Assembly: GCA_963719855.1 (NCBI GenBank)
Contig: CAVRDK010000004.1
Location: 62,001-126,000 of the forward strand
Length of the DNA: 64,000 bases
Origin: CAIQPV01 sp963719855
GTDB lineage: Bacteria; Pseudomonadota; Gammaproteobacteria; Burkholderiales; Gallionellaceae
Direction: 5' to 3'
Positions within the stretch are counted from its first letter, which is position 1; each line of letters starts with the position of its first letter. Below the pieces are notes generated by a model. It was not told the DNA's origin and made no database searches. It worked only from the letters and a program-made list of their open reading frames with translations. The position numbers and the translations under genes are program-made. This document shows, piece after piece, positions 41,042 to 49,687 of the stretch.

Positions 41042-43090
41042 TCAAATCTGGAAATGCTTGACGGATTGTTCAAGCGCGCTGGAGAACATTTCAAGGTCTT
41101 CCACCGTGCCGAAAACCTCCCTGACAGATCCACTGTTTTCTTCTGACATTTGCGCGACTTTTTCCACGTTGATAGCGATCTCACGACTCGCCAAACTTTG
41201 TTCATGAATGGACGTAGAAATATCCTCGACGCCGTTGAGCGCCCGTGACACACCGTCATTGATTTGTACAATAGAGCTGCCGGCTTTCTCAGCCATGACA
41301 GCACTGGCCTTGACCATCTCGACCGTAGCCACCATTTCGGCTATCGCATTACTGGTACTGGCACGAATCGCCTCTATCATCCCGGCGATCTCTTGGGTGG
41401 AGCGCCCGGTTTTTTCCGCCAGCTTGCGCACTTCATCCGCCACCACGGCAAAGCCCCGCCCCTGCTCTCCCGCCCGCGCCGCCTCAATCGCCGCATTGAG
41501 CGCAAGCAGATTAGTCTGGTCGGCAATCTCCTTGATCACCCTGACCACGTTATGTATCCGGTCGGATTGATCGCCGAGTTGCTGTATCGTCTGCGCGGTG
41601 TTCATCACTGCCTGGTTGGTTTTTGCCATGTCGTCAATGACCTGCTGCACAATCTTGCCACCCTCGCTCGCCAGCGATGCCGAGTTGTCCGAAATGCGCC
41701 GTACTTCCCCGGCATTTTCGGCGATCTGATCTATACTGACAGTCATCTCCTCGACGGCCGTAGCCATGCTATTCGCGGCTTCAGACTGGGACTGGGAACC
41801 TTCTGCCACTTTTGTCATGGCACCCGACAAATGTTTTGCGCGATCATCAATATGACCCGATACCGAGGCGATCTGATCGATAATTGATCCCAGCAGCACC
41901 TTGGTCGACTGAACCGAACAAAGCACTTCCCCCATTTCGTCACGGCCTGAAATATCGACGTGGCTCGACATGTGTCCATTGATTACCTCGCTCAGGTGCT
42001 CCTTGATTTCCTCGACCGGTTTCACCACGAAGCGGTGAACAATCAAACTGATAAAAAAGAACAGCGCAAGCTGAAACGCAATCTGGATTAAAACCTGCTC
42101 GAGTATAACTTTATGAAGCTTCTCAACCTCCCTGCTCAAATCGATCTGGATGTCGGATACCCCAGTCACGCTACCATCCGCTATCTGATGGCAAGTTAAG
42201 CAGTCCGTGCCATGAAAATCGTGGCTGGCCACATAGGGTGTTACCGCGCGGAATATCTGCTTTCCATCCCGCTCCTCTATCGCGTAATAAGGCTGCTTGC
42301 TGGCAACGGCATTGCGTTGCAAGTCATCCTGAACTTGCTCTTCCGGTAGCCCTGGCCCGAACGTTTTGCTGACCTGTTCGGTGCGCATGAGACGCAGCCC
42401 GACAATATTCCCGGAATCGGAAAGTTTCTTGATCAGCAGTTTGCGGGTTTCGACATTGCCGATTTGACCGGTAACCATCAGCATGTTTGCGTTATCGATA
42501 AGCCCGTTAGCAACCCCTTCGGCATGTTGTTTCGCCGTATCAAACATGCCTGCCTTATTATCGTTGATGATGGCAAGACTGACGACGCCCATCATCAGCA
42601 ACAGGGCTGGCTGAATTAAAAGTTGAAGCTTGGTTTGCAGGGTGAGATTCTGGAACCGCTTGGATAGCGGTAGTTTCGCCGAGGGCACACTGCCCGATTT
42701 ATACAGCGCTTCCGCAGCCGAGATTTCGTCACGTGTCGGTTTCTTTCTGAGTGAAATGTATCCGATAACCGTGCCGTGATCCGTGATCGGCGCCACGGTG
42801 GCGCGCACCCAGTAATGGTCGCCGCTCTTGGCCCGGTTCTTTACAATGCCGCGCCATGGATGACCGCATTTAACCGTATCCCACAGGCTTTTGAATGCCC
42901 ATTCAGGCATATCCGGATGGCGGACGATATTGTGGTTCACCCCCATCAACTCCTCGCGGGAATACCCGGCGATTTCCGAGAACGAGTCATTCGTGTAGGT
43001 GATCATTCCCTTGGTATCGGTCTTCGTGACAAATACTTTGCTCTCTGGATAATCGATTTCACGCTGCGTCACGGGCAGATTTGTTTTCAT
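41042..43090 (-). CDS. Aer-like chemoreceptor with PAS domain and periplasmic heme-c motif
   Basis: A 682-aa methyl-accepting protein. Residues about 18-115 form an Aer-type PAS domain (TDTKGMITYTNDSFSEIAG, NIVRHPDMPEWAF, HYWVRATVAPI), which in Aer binds FAD. Membrane helix 1 is about 155-175, helix 2 about 335-357. The periplasmic part between them contains CLTCH at about 297-301, a c-type heme motif, followed by DIQIDLSREVEKLH. HAMP (about 358-410) and a signalling domain with QTNLLALNAAIEAARAGEQGRGFAVVADEVR follow. It probably reports redox potential or a heme ligand to the motor. A sigma-28 promoter is 35 bp upstream. Confidence 0.9.
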   Translation of the reverse strand: MKTNLPVTQREIDYPESKVFVTKTDTKGMITYTNDSFSEIAGYSREELMGVNHNIVRHPDMPEWAFKSLWDTVKCGHPWRGIVKNRAKSGDHYWVRATVAPITDHGTVIGYISLRKKPTRDEISAAEALYKSGSVPSAKLPLSKRFQNLTLQTKLQLLIQPALLLMMGVVSLAIINDNKAGMFDTAKQHAEGVANGLIDNANMLMVTGQIGNVETRKLLIKKLSDSGNIVGLRLMRTEQVSKTFGPGLPEEQVQDDLQRNAVASKQPYYAIEERDGKQIFRAVTPYVASHDFHGTDCLTCHQIADGSVTGVSDIQIDLSREVEKLHKVILEQVLIQIAFQLALFFFISLIVHRFVVKPVEEIKEHLSEVINGHMSSHVDISGRDEMGEVLCSVQSTKVLLGSIIDQIASVSGHIDDRAKHLSGAMTKVAEGSQSQSEAANSMATAVEEMTVSIDQIAENAGEVRRISDNSASLASEGGKIVQQVIDDMAKTNQAVMNTAQTIQQLGDQSDRIHNVVRVIKEIADQTNLLALNAAIEAARAGEQGRGFAVVADEVRKLAEKTGRSTQEIAGMIEAIRASTSNAIAEMVATVEMVKASAVMAEKAGSSIVQINDGVSRALNGVEDISTSIHEQSLASREIAINVEKVAQMSEENSGSVREVFGTVEDLEMFSSALEQSVKHFQI

Positions 43091-43124
43091 TGTTGTCTCG
43101 CTCTAAGTTGGCACATCAGGCTTG

Positions 43125-43151
43125 TTATCGGGAAGGTATCGGATTTCTTTA
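43125..43151 (-). promoter_or_regulatory. Sigma-28 (FliA) promoter of the chemoreceptor gene
   Basis: Read on the minus strand: TAAA, 15 bases, CCCGATAA. The consensus is TAAA-N15-GCCGATAA, so one base differs. The -10 end lies 34 bp before the chemoreceptor ATG. fliA is encoded in this window. Confidence 0.85.
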
Positions 43152-43204
43152 GCTTGGCAACCCCCGATTAGATGGAAATAAGCTGTGCAATTAACCCGTT
43201 TAAC

Positions 43205-43777
43205 TCAAGGCGCCTTACAATCGGCAAGGAAAATCTGCACATAGGCGACATCAACCACCTCCAGTTCCTCCACCCCTCCGGGGATATGCAGCGTCACCAC
43301 GTCGGCTGCACGCGCCTTGAGCAGCGCCCGCGCCAGCGGCGATACCCAGCTAATCAGCCCGCGCCCGGCATCGGCCTCATCCACTCCGACTATGCTATAA
43401 GTACGTTCCACGCCGCCCTGCCCGCACACCGTCACCGTCGCGCCAAAAAACGCCTGATCACAATCCACCCGCTGTGCAGGATCAACCACGACCGCGTTAT
43501 CCATGCGCTTGGAAAGAAAACGAATGCGCCGGTCTATCTCGCGCAGTCGCTTCTTGCCATAAATGTAATCGCCGTTTTCCGAACGATCACCGTTGGAGGC
43601 GGCCCAGGTAATAGTGTTCACCAGCACTGGGCGCTCGACTTTCCATAACTGGTCGAGCTCGTCTCTGAGGCGTTGGTATCCTGCGGGAGTAATATAATTC
43701 TTTAGTCCGACTGGAAGCTGCTGGGGTAACTCCAGTTCTTCTTCATCGTCTGCTTCCTTGGTGAATGCTTTGCTCAT
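43205..43777 (-). CDS. greB: Transcription elongation factor GreB
   Basis: A 190-aa protein with the coiled-coil GreA/GreB N-domain (YITPAGYQRLRDELDQLWKVERP) then SNGDRSENGDYIYGKKRLREIDRRIRFL, whose acidic tip GDRSENGDY places catalytic Asp/Glu in the polymerase channel. The C-terminal FKBP-like domain carries GVDEADAGRGLISWVSPLARALL. It rescues backtracked RNA polymerase. Start ATG 43777 (MSKAFTKEADD); the frame is open to 43810 without a better start. 115 bp upstream of the chemoreceptor. Confidence 0.94.
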   Translation of the reverse strand: MSKAFTKEADDEEELELPQQLPVGLKNYITPAGYQRLRDELDQLWKVERPVLVNTITWAASNGDRSENGDYIYGKKRLREIDRRIRFLSKRMDNAVVVDPAQRVDCDQAFFGATVTVCGQGGVERTYSIVGVDEADAGRGLISWVSPLARALLKARAADVVTLHIPGGVEELEVVDVAYVQIFLADCKAP

Positions 43778-44088
43778 GATTGGGGATTTTAGCACGCGGC
43801 AAAGTGGCATCTGGATGGCAAACAGCCATGTGAATAAAATAATCCCCGCAATGCATCATGAAGAAAGTCCAGCCTAATCGACGGTTCCCGTATCCCCGGA
43901 TGCCTGACAAACCTATCATTTATCCAAAAGCATACCCAGTAACGCCAAAAAATACCGACTGGAACCAGCCCAATAGCAGAGCGACTGGACATACCGATGA
44001 CGGCGTTGTTGAATCAGGCAGTGACTTATTGAATGCTGTGGAGGAGATCGATCATCGCCTTCGCAGGCAACCGTTGGAGTGGGGGTTT

Positions 44089-45252
44089 TTAATCGCCGTT
44101 TCTGGATTCAATTACAGACTGGTAAAAATTCAGCATACGCTCTGCCTGTTTGCCCGCCGACCACCCGTGTGCATACTCGCGCCCGGCTTCGCCAAGTCGC
44201 GCTCTGGCTCCTGCGTCTCCCAGCATCATGATGACCTTGCCGGAAAAGCCTTCCAGTTCTTCTTCGGCGATCCAGACGCCGGCGCCTTCGCGCAGTACGT
44301 CACGTGTTCCCATTTCGGCGGTAGATACTACAGGCACGCCTTGCGCCATCGCTTCCAAAAGCACCAGCCCCTGGGTTTCCGTCCGCGATGAGAACACGAA
44401 AATATCCGCCGAGTGATAGCAGTTATTGAGTTCGGTATGGCGATCAAGGTAGCCGATAAACATGACATTGTCGGACAAGCCCAATTTGTCGGCTTCATGC
44501 TCCAGCCCTTCACGCGCAGGGCCTGCGCCCGCGATCAGCAACAGCACTTCGGGAATGTTCCTCCTGACTCGTTCAGCCACATGCAGCAGGAAACCGATAT
44601 TCTTTTCGTGCGCCACGCGCCCGACGAAAAGCAGCATGGGTCGATTCTGCGCGACGCCGTATTTCTTGCGAAAATCCTCGCCATTACCCGATACAAAGCT
44701 TTCCGGTTCGAGCCCGGTCGGGATGATCTCCGCATGAGTCGTCACGCCATAGTTGCGCAACACCTCCATCATGGGGCGTGAAGGAACTACCATTCCATCC
44801 AGGCTATTGCCTTGATGGCGTGAGAATCGCCTGGCCACTGCCCCCAGCATTGCCCTGGGTAAAAATGGAATGTAGTGGTGCAGATACTCTTCGAAGAAGG
44901 TGTGATAGGTTTCTATGCAGGGAATATTCAACAAACGGGATAATTTGATGCCGAGGTAGTGCGCCACGAATGGCGTCTGGATGTGGATGATGTCGTACCG
45001 CTCGTTACGCAGTTTTTCGAGATGCGCCATTACCCAGCTGAATTTCATCAGCCGGTCTTCCGGATCAAATGGAAGTTGTCGGGAAGGCACCCGCATGATA
45101 TCGCTTTCATCGGAACTGGAGCCGGGATAATCCGGCACGATCAGGTGTACTGTGTGGCCGAGTGCGCGAAGTTCGTGCCGGAAGGTTTCTATGGAAGTCG
45201 AAACGCCGTTGATGCGCGGAAAATAGACGTCGGACAGGAATAGTATTTTCAT
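44089..45252 (-). CDS. GT4-family glycosyltransferase (lipid glycosyltransferase-like)
   Basis: A 387-aa GT-B enzyme. The acceptor half begins MKILFLSDVYFPRINGVSTS with GGG-like loop replaced by INGVSTS, and HIQTPFVAHYLGIKLSRL and ETYHTFFEEYLHHYIP follow. The donor half has FVGRVAHEKNIGFLL, the EX7E motif SRTETQGLVLLEAMAQGVPV. The N-terminus and YHTFFEEYLHHYIP region are like diacylglycerol glucosyltransferases and PimB-type enzymes. It lies 48 bp downstream of dgkA and near a PlcP-like phosphoesterase, suggesting that it glycosylates diacylglycerol; this is inference. Confidence 0.8.
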   Translation of the reverse strand: MKILFLSDVYFPRINGVSTSIETFRHELRALGHTVHLIVPDYPGSSSDESDIMRVPSRQLPFDPEDRLMKFSWVMAHLEKLRNERYDIIHIQTPFVAHYLGIKLSRLLNIPCIETYHTFFEEYLHHYIPFLPRAMLGAVARRFSRHQGNSLDGMVVPSRPMMEVLRNYGVTTHAEIIPTGLEPESFVSGNGEDFRKKYGVAQNRPMLLFVGRVAHEKNIGFLLHVAERVRRNIPEVLLLIAGAGPAREGLEHEADKLGLSDNVMFIGYLDRHTELNNCYHSADIFVFSSRTETQGLVLLEAMAQGVPVVSTAEMGTRDVLREGAGVWIAEEELEGFSGKVIMMLGDAGARARLGEAGREYAHGWSAGKQAERMLNFYQSVIESRNGD

Positions 45253-45300
45253 CTCGAACTTCCGTAGTGTTGATGGATAGCGTTCATGGTTTTCATCATG

Positions 45301-45669
45301 TCAACCGAGCAGCACTAATGTCCAGACTAACACCATATTGATAATGGTAATAAGCACCGCTGCACTGCCGATGTCCTTGGCGCGCTTGGCAAGCCTGTGG
45401 TCGTCCAGCGAGATGCGGTCAACAGTGGCTTCTATAGCCGAATTCAGCAACTCGACGATGAGCAGCAGCAACACGCTGCCTATCATTAGTGCGCGCCCGA
45501 TGGATGCCGATTCAAGCCAGAATGCCAGCGGCAACAGGAAAACCGCCAACAACACTTCCTGGCGAAAGGCATCCTCATTCCGATGCGCCTCTTTGATGCC
45601 AGAGCAGGAATAATGAAGCGCATTCAATAAACGTCTTAATCCTGTCTTGCCTTTGTGCGGACTTTCCAT
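45301..45669 (-). CDS. dgkA: Diacylglycerol kinase
   Basis: A 122-aa inner-membrane enzyme (E. coli 122) with three helices. RNEDAFRQEV, IVELLNSAIEATVDRI and HRLAKRAKDIGSAAV hold the catalytic and Mg-ATP-binding residues. It converts diacylglycerol to phosphatidic acid. It lies between the GT4 gene and the PlcP-like gene, where it would compete with the glycosyltransferase for diacylglycerol. A composite repeat of 245 bp separates it from the phosphoesterase gene. Confidence 0.95.
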   Translation of the reverse strand: MESPHKGKTGLRRLLNALHYSCSGIKEAHRNEDAFRQEVLLAVFLLPLAFWLESASIGRALMIGSVLLLLIVELLNSAIEATVDRISLDDHRLAKRAKDIGSAAVLITIINMVLVWTLVLLG

Positions 45670-45741
45670 AACTCTTCTTTTTTAATTAAATTACCCCCGG
45701 CAAAGCCGGGGGCTTATTGGGCGAGCCCCTCAAAGGGGCCG

Positions 45742-45986
45742 ATAAAACCGTGAACCGCCTGAAGGCGGCGGGGGGTTTTACTCCTTCCTCCTTGCAGGAG
45801 GAAGGTTGGGATGGGGGTAGAAATTTTGATTATACTCATGCTTAGTTTCTACCCCCTCCCTATCCCTCCCCCTGCATGGGGGAGGGAATGATGTTGCTGA
45901 ATTCTAACGTTGTTTTTTAATGACCGCCGGAACGGTCAAACCTAACTGAGTCCCCCGGCATAGCCGGGGTTTACCTAACTGAATTA
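45742..45986. repeat. Composite hairpin repeat, copy 2 (contains hairpin C)
   Basis: About 245 bp, matching 18742-18983 closely through its whole length (AAACCGTGARCCGCCTGAAGG, hairpin C, AACGTTGTTTTTTAATG, CCTAACTGAGT, CCCCCGGCATAGCCGGGG, ACTGAATTAT). It ends exactly at the stop codon of the PlcP-like gene. Two more small hairpins, CCCCCGGCAAAGCCGGGGG and GCCCCTCAAAGGGGC, lie just outside (45692-45740). The 317-bp gap to dgkA holds no gene. Confidence 0.85.
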
Positions 45987-46739
45987 TCAGGTTTGGCTCT
46001 GAATTGGATTCCATGCGACAAGCTCCATTCGTCCGTCGAAATGTTCGACAATTGCAGAGCAACTATCCACCCAGTCACCACAGTTCAAATATGAAAGTCC
46101 ATCGACTTCCTTTATCATCGGCCAATGGATGTGGCCGCAAATGGCGCCATCCAGCTTGCGCTCACGCACATGCCGAAGGACCGAGTCTTCAAAACTGAAA
46201 ATGAAACTGATGGCGGTTTTTATCTTGCGCTTTGCATAGCCTGCAAGCGACCAATATCCTGGACGCCGGAAAGTTCTGCGCAACCAGGATAAATAAATAT
46301 TCAGGTTCACCAGCATGTCATACGACTTATCGCCCAAGATAGCTACCCACCTGTGATGGCGCGTCACCTGATCGAATTCATCGCCATGCAACAGCAGATA
46401 GCGACGCCCGTCAGCGGCGGTATGGACAATCTCGTGTGCGACAACAACATCACCAAACGATGCGCCAACGTATTCACGCATGGCCTCATCATGGTTGCCG
46501 GGAACGAAAAAAATATTGTCGCCGTGCCGCGCACGCCGCAATAACTTTTGCACAACCGTATTCTGGGCAGGAGTCCAGTAAACGGCCCCCCTCTTCATCG
46601 CCCATAAGTCGACGATGTCACCGAGCAGGAAAAGGTTTTCGGCTGGGTATTCTTTCAGGAATTCAAGTAAACGATTTGCTTGACATGCCTTGGTTCCGAG
46701 ATGGATATCAGAGAGGAATATTGATCGGACTTGTGTCAT
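45987..46739 (-). CDS. Calcineurin-like phosphoesterase, PlcP / LpxH-like
   Basis: A 250-aa metallophosphoesterase. Metal-binding motifs are SDIHLGTKACQ, LLGDIVDLW, PGNHDE, LLHGDEFD and GHIHWP. The pattern LGTKACQANRLLEFL, GDKSYDMLVNLN and NCGDWVDSCSAIVEH matches the group often annotated as UDP-2,3-diacylglucosamine hydrolase; members named PlcP split phospholipids into diacylglycerol and phospho-alcohol during phosphate starvation. Its neighbours (dgkA, GT4, olsB, olsA) favour that role over lipid A synthesis. An in-window test to separate the two is not possible. Confidence 0.8.
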   Translation of the reverse strand: MTQVRSIFLSDIHLGTKACQANRLLEFLKEYPAENLFLLGDIVDLWAMKRGAVYWTPAQNTVVQKLLRRARHGDNIFFVPGNHDEAMREYVGASFGDVVVAHEIVHTAADGRRYLLLHGDEFDQVTRHHRWVAILGDKSYDMLVNLNIYLSWLRRTFRRPGYWSLAGYAKRKIKTAISFIFSFEDSVLRHVRERKLDGAICGHIHWPMIKEVDGLSYLNCGDWVDSCSAIVEHFDGRMELVAWNPIQSQT

Positions 46740-46939
46740 TTTAAGGATGCAAAATGACGGTTATGAAAGCATCATCCAGAATAATGTCACTCATTGCCGG
46801 GCAAGGCCGCCTACATGACATATCGCTGAGTTGGAGAGTAACGTTTTGTTTCATGCCAACAGCATGGCAGGAAAATATTTAATAATTATTAAGGTTTTGT
46901 TGTGGAAATATGAACCCGGAAGCCGCTCTTGCTAAAACG

Positions 46940-47122
46940 TTATCTGTTCATGGTCGCGCAACGCGCATGCCTTGCAGCCCTGTTACGTTCGATACGCAAG
47001 CGCGTCAAGTCATGTAATTGTTGCTTGTCCGAATCCGTCATGCCGCGCAATTCTTCCTGCTTTCTTGTCATACCAGCGCTGGTCTCGTTTGATGGCACAT
47101 GTGCCGCTTGCTGTTCTTTCAT
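46940..47122 (-). CDS. Small charged protein, 60 aa, unknown
   Basis: A 60-residue hydrophilic protein (MKEQQAAHVPSNETSAGMTR at the start) with no membrane segment or signal. A strong ribosome-binding site, GAGGAGA, lies 7 bp before the ATG, which is the main reason for calling it. The second half is predicted helical and basic (KQQLHDLTRLRIERNRAARH). No family recognised. It lies between the PlcP-like gene and olsB on the same strand. Confidence 0.5.
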   Translation of the reverse strand: MKEQQAAHVPSNETSAGMTRKQEELRGMTDSDKQQLHDLTRLRIERNRAARHARCATMNR

Positions 47123-47201
47123 GATTTATCTCCTCGTTGTTTCGCCGTTTAGAAGGCACTGTCAGTGAATGTTCCGCTTGATGAAACTACTTATGGAACT
47201 A

Positions 47202-47948
47202 CTAGCGGATGAAATGCCTGGCGTATCTCGCATTCAATCTGGACATGGGCAACATAATGAAAAGGTCGGCAGTATTGAAATCCGGATCCCATGCCGGCTC
47301 GCCTCCGATATAAGCTCCGAGGCGCAAATAGCCTTTGATCAGTGGCGGGATGCTGACATCCAAAGTATTGTTCAGTGCATCCAGCGGTAACGGGCAACGC
47401 GGAAAAACACGGTATTCTGCGGGTGCCGCATAGAGCTTGTGCAGTTTATGATAAACGCTGGCGGCGTAATGTCCGCCATCCTTCATGCTGATGCTGGCAC
47501 AACCGATCAGGTATTCATGCTTGTGCTTGCACATGTAATCGGCGAGACCGCTCCAAAGCCTGGTAATGGTCGCGCCGTTGCGATAATTCATATGCACGCA
47601 GGAGCGGCCAACCTCGACCATCCTGTCGCGCAGATGCGCCAAGCGTGTCAAGTCAAATTCCGTTTCGGAGTAATAGCTGCCGATGGCCCGCGCGCAGTCG
47701 GGAGGCAGGATACGGTAAGTGCCGATCACTTTGTTGGTGCCGTTATCGCGCACCAGCAGATGTTCGCAATAGCTGTCGAAAATGTCGCGATCTATTTCTT
47801 CATCTGCACTGGTCAGGCTGGCGCCCATCTCTTCGGCGAATACCTTGTATCTCAGACGTTGTGCTTCCTCAATCTCTGCCACTGTTCTCGCCATGCTGGT
47901 GGTGAGTCCGTTGTGCAGCAGATGCTGTTGCTTGACCAGATCTAACAT
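47202..47948 (-). CDS. olsB: Ornithine N-acyltransferase OlsB-like (GNAT fold)
   Basis: A 248-aa protein of the acyl-ACP-dependent GNAT family. Marks are AQRLRYKVFAEEMGA, DIFDSYCEHLLVRD, VIGTYRILPPD, VEVGRSCVHMNYRNGATI and LIGCASISMKDGGHYAASVY. OlsB adds a 3-hydroxyacyl chain to ornithine, the first step of ornithine lipid synthesis. olsA lies immediately upstream on the same strand, which supports this call over hemolysin-like relatives. The ribosome-binding site GGAGACGACG precedes ATG 47948. Confidence 0.82.
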   Translation of the reverse strand: MLDLVKQQHLLHNGLTTSMARTVAEIEEAQRLRYKVFAEEMGASLTSADEEIDRDIFDSYCEHLLVRDNGTNKVIGTYRILPPDCARAIGSYYSETEFDLTRLAHLRDRMVEVGRSCVHMNYRNGATITRLWSGLADYMCKHKHEYLIGCASISMKDGGHYAASVYHKLHKLYAAPAEYRVFPRCPLPLDALNNTLDVSIPPLIKGYLRLGAYIGGEPAWDPDFNTADLFIMLPMSRLNARYARHFIR

Positions 47949-48035
47949 CGTCGTCTCCGTGTGGTGGATGATGGATGCAGATTAGCGGCGCACTGTTGCC
48001 ATAAAATTACAGGAAATTTAAAAATTTATGAAACT

Positions 48036-48875
48036 TCAGGGCAAGATCGGCGAGACGGCGTTTTTCCACTCGGGAGGAATGACTAGACTCGAAACGCAGA
48101 CTGAATGGTTAGGTAAGCATTTTGCCAAGGCAATATGAATGCTCGCATGCGCCTGCGAAGCCAGCAAACGCCGGTTTTTCCCTGTGCAGGGGAGTGGCGG
48201 CAAGTAAAACATGGAGACGTGCAACGATGAGCTGCACAGGATTTTCCACAACGACTGGACGAAGCTCATGTCGCCCACATAGGCCGCATTGCTATTGGCC
48301 TTGCCTGCCCCATCATGATAATGGATAGCGACCGGGCAGATAGCGCTATTGATATCTATTGCACCTTGCAGCAACGAGGAATGGAAATGGCCGGGAAGAC
48401 CACCCTCCGTGGAAGTACCCTCCGGAAACAGGGCAACGCACTCTCCCTGCTGGAGCATCCCTGAAATTTTGCAGTTGATGCGCACAGTGTCGCGCCGGAT
48501 GTCGCGCTTTATAAACATAGTGCCAACACGGTGACACAACCAACCCAGCAGCGGCCAACTCCTGACTTCCGATTTTGCGACAAAACATGCAGGCGCAATC
48601 GCGTTCAAGGCAATCACATCCAGCCAGGAAACATGGTTGGCAACCAGCAGGCGAGCGTGCAAGTCTGCCTGATGAAAACAACCATGCGCTTGAATCCTTA
48701 CCCGCAGTATATCCAGTAACTTGCACGACCAATATTTCAGGATGCGCCGCTGGATGTTTTGCCCAAGTGCCGGAAAAAAACAAGCCAGCAATATCCCGTA
48801 AATAATGTGGCACGCCACCCGTGCACCACGGAAGCAGACAAGCAGCATGGTTGATCTGCGTATGACTATATCCAT
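48036..48875 (-). CDS. olsA: Lyso-ornithine lipid O-acyltransferase OlsA-like (PlsC family)
   Basis: A 279-aa membrane-bound acyltransferase. NHVSWLD is the HX4D catalytic motif (about residue 79) and FPEGTSTEG the substrate-binding motif (about 150). One hydrophobic segment near the start (VACHIIYGILLACFFPALG) anchors it. It acylates lyso-ornithine lipid made by OlsB; a general 1-acylglycerol-3-phosphate acyltransferase is the alternative. Its ATG lies within the end of the upstream small membrane gene (10-bp overlap), so translation is probably coupled. Confidence 0.82.
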   Translation of the reverse strand: MDIVIRRSTMLLVCFRGARVACHIIYGILLACFFPALGQNIQRRILKYWSCKLLDILRVRIQAHGCFHQADLHARLLVANHVSWLDVIALNAIAPACFVAKSEVRSWPLLGWLCHRVGTMFIKRDIRRDTVRINCKISGMLQQGECVALFPEGTSTEGGLPGHFHSSLLQGAIDINSAICPVAIHYHDGAGKANSNAAYVGDMSFVQSLWKILCSSSLHVSMFYLPPLPCTGKNRRLLASQAHASIHIALAKCLPNHSVCVSSLVIPPEWKNAVSPILP

Positions 48876-49072
48876 GTATGATTGCTATTCAGCATCACCA
48901 ATAAATAATCCCCCCCGGCACAAGCAATCAGGCTGCTTCCCCATATGCTCGACTCAAGCAATACGTTTCCAAAGTTTTGCCCTTTCCTCTGGCTCGTTAT
49001 AAATGCCATGCCAGCCATGACGCCTATCAGGATAAGCAAAAAGATAAACACTGGTACCAATGAGGTATTCAT
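48866..49072 (-). CDS. Small membrane protein with SQRKGQ motif, 68 aa (paralogue 1)
   Basis: A 68-residue protein: an N-terminal helix (SLVPVFIFLLILIGVMAGMAFI), a short basic loop TSQRKGQNFGNVLLE, and a second helix (SSIWGSSLIACAGGDYLLVML). The ATG 49072 is preceded by AAGGAG at nine bases. It resembles the 64-aa protein encoded just upstream (SQRKGQ, F, (I/L)WGS). It overlaps olsA by 10 bp. No family known to me. Position suggests a role in the ornithine-lipid machinery or its regulation. Confidence 0.6.
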   Translation of the reverse strand: MNTSLVPVFIFLLILIGVMAGMAFITSQRKGQNFGNVLLESSIWGSSLIACAGGDYLLVMLNSNHTWI

Positions 49073-49151
49073 AATGCCATTCTCCTTGTTCAAATAACAT
49101 CAACTCAAATTCGGTAAGCTGGCAGATGGGGTTACATTCGAGCCTGACAAA

Positions 49152-49346
49152 TCAAACCCATGCCACATAAGCAACCGTGTCCAGGCAACTCCCAATAACA
49201 AAGAGAGCGCTCCCCCATAAAATGGCTTTATCAAAGGAAGCTATAAAAGTTTGCCCTTTCCTCTGGCTGACAATAAAAACCCCACCCATACAAACGCACG
49301 CCAGAATTAGTACGATCATGAATGTCTCGACTGATATTGGATTCAT
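49152..49346 (-). CDS. Small membrane protein with SQRKGQ motif, 64 aa (paralogue 2)
   Basis: A 64-residue protein with helices ETFMIVLILACVCMGGVFI and ILWGSALFVIGSCLDTVAYV around the loop VSQRKGQTFIASFDK. AAGGAGCGG precedes ATG 49346 closely; the frame extends to 49439 but has no better start. It is paralogous to the next gene, 79 bp downstream, and is the first gene of the probable unit paralogue 2 - paralogue 1 - olsA - olsB. Confidence 0.6.
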   Translation of the reverse strand: MNPISVETFMIVLILACVCMGGVFIVSQRKGQTFIASFDKAILWGSALFVIGSCLDTVAYVAWV

Positions 49347-49687
49347 TTTCCGCTCCTTATTGGTCATAAAATAGCGTGGGCAATGCTCATCTTTATTTCG
49401 AATTGAGTCACTACTCATAAGCCAGTATTTTTTAAGCACAAGCCCATTGTTTTATACCACTGGCCTCAGGTAAAAATCCTGACTACCGTGCAATCCATCT
49501 TGGCGCGCAGAAGACTAACCGTTGGTTATGACAATTTTATGAGCGATTTATGGCGTTTCAATTAATTGAATTGCACAAGTTGGAAATCCGCTGTGGATCC
49601 TGCCCCAAATAATTAGTTGTCAAAAAATTAATCGGGCGAATCATGGCGAAGGAAAATAGTTTTTGAAATGTGACATAATGTCGCGCA

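Noticed and set aside
43105..43128. TTGGCACATCAGGCTTG upstream of the chemoreceptor gene as a sigma-54 promoter
   Set aside because: The distance between the GG and GC elements is two bases too long, and a good sigma-28 site overlaps it.
43811..44088. Possible small gene between greB and the GT4 gene
   Set aside because: The only frame (from 43858) runs into the GT4 gene in antisense and lacks a ribosome-binding site; the gap seems to hold only promoter and 3' sequence.
17595..45986. Hairpin C copies considered as a CRISPR-like array
   Set aside because: The copies are far apart, each is its own palindrome, and no regular spacers or cas genes are present.
46740..46939. Possible Pho box upstream of the PlcP-like gene (ATGACA and ATGACGG half-sites)
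   Set aside because: The half-sites do not show the required 11-bp periodicity, so no PhoB site can be claimed.
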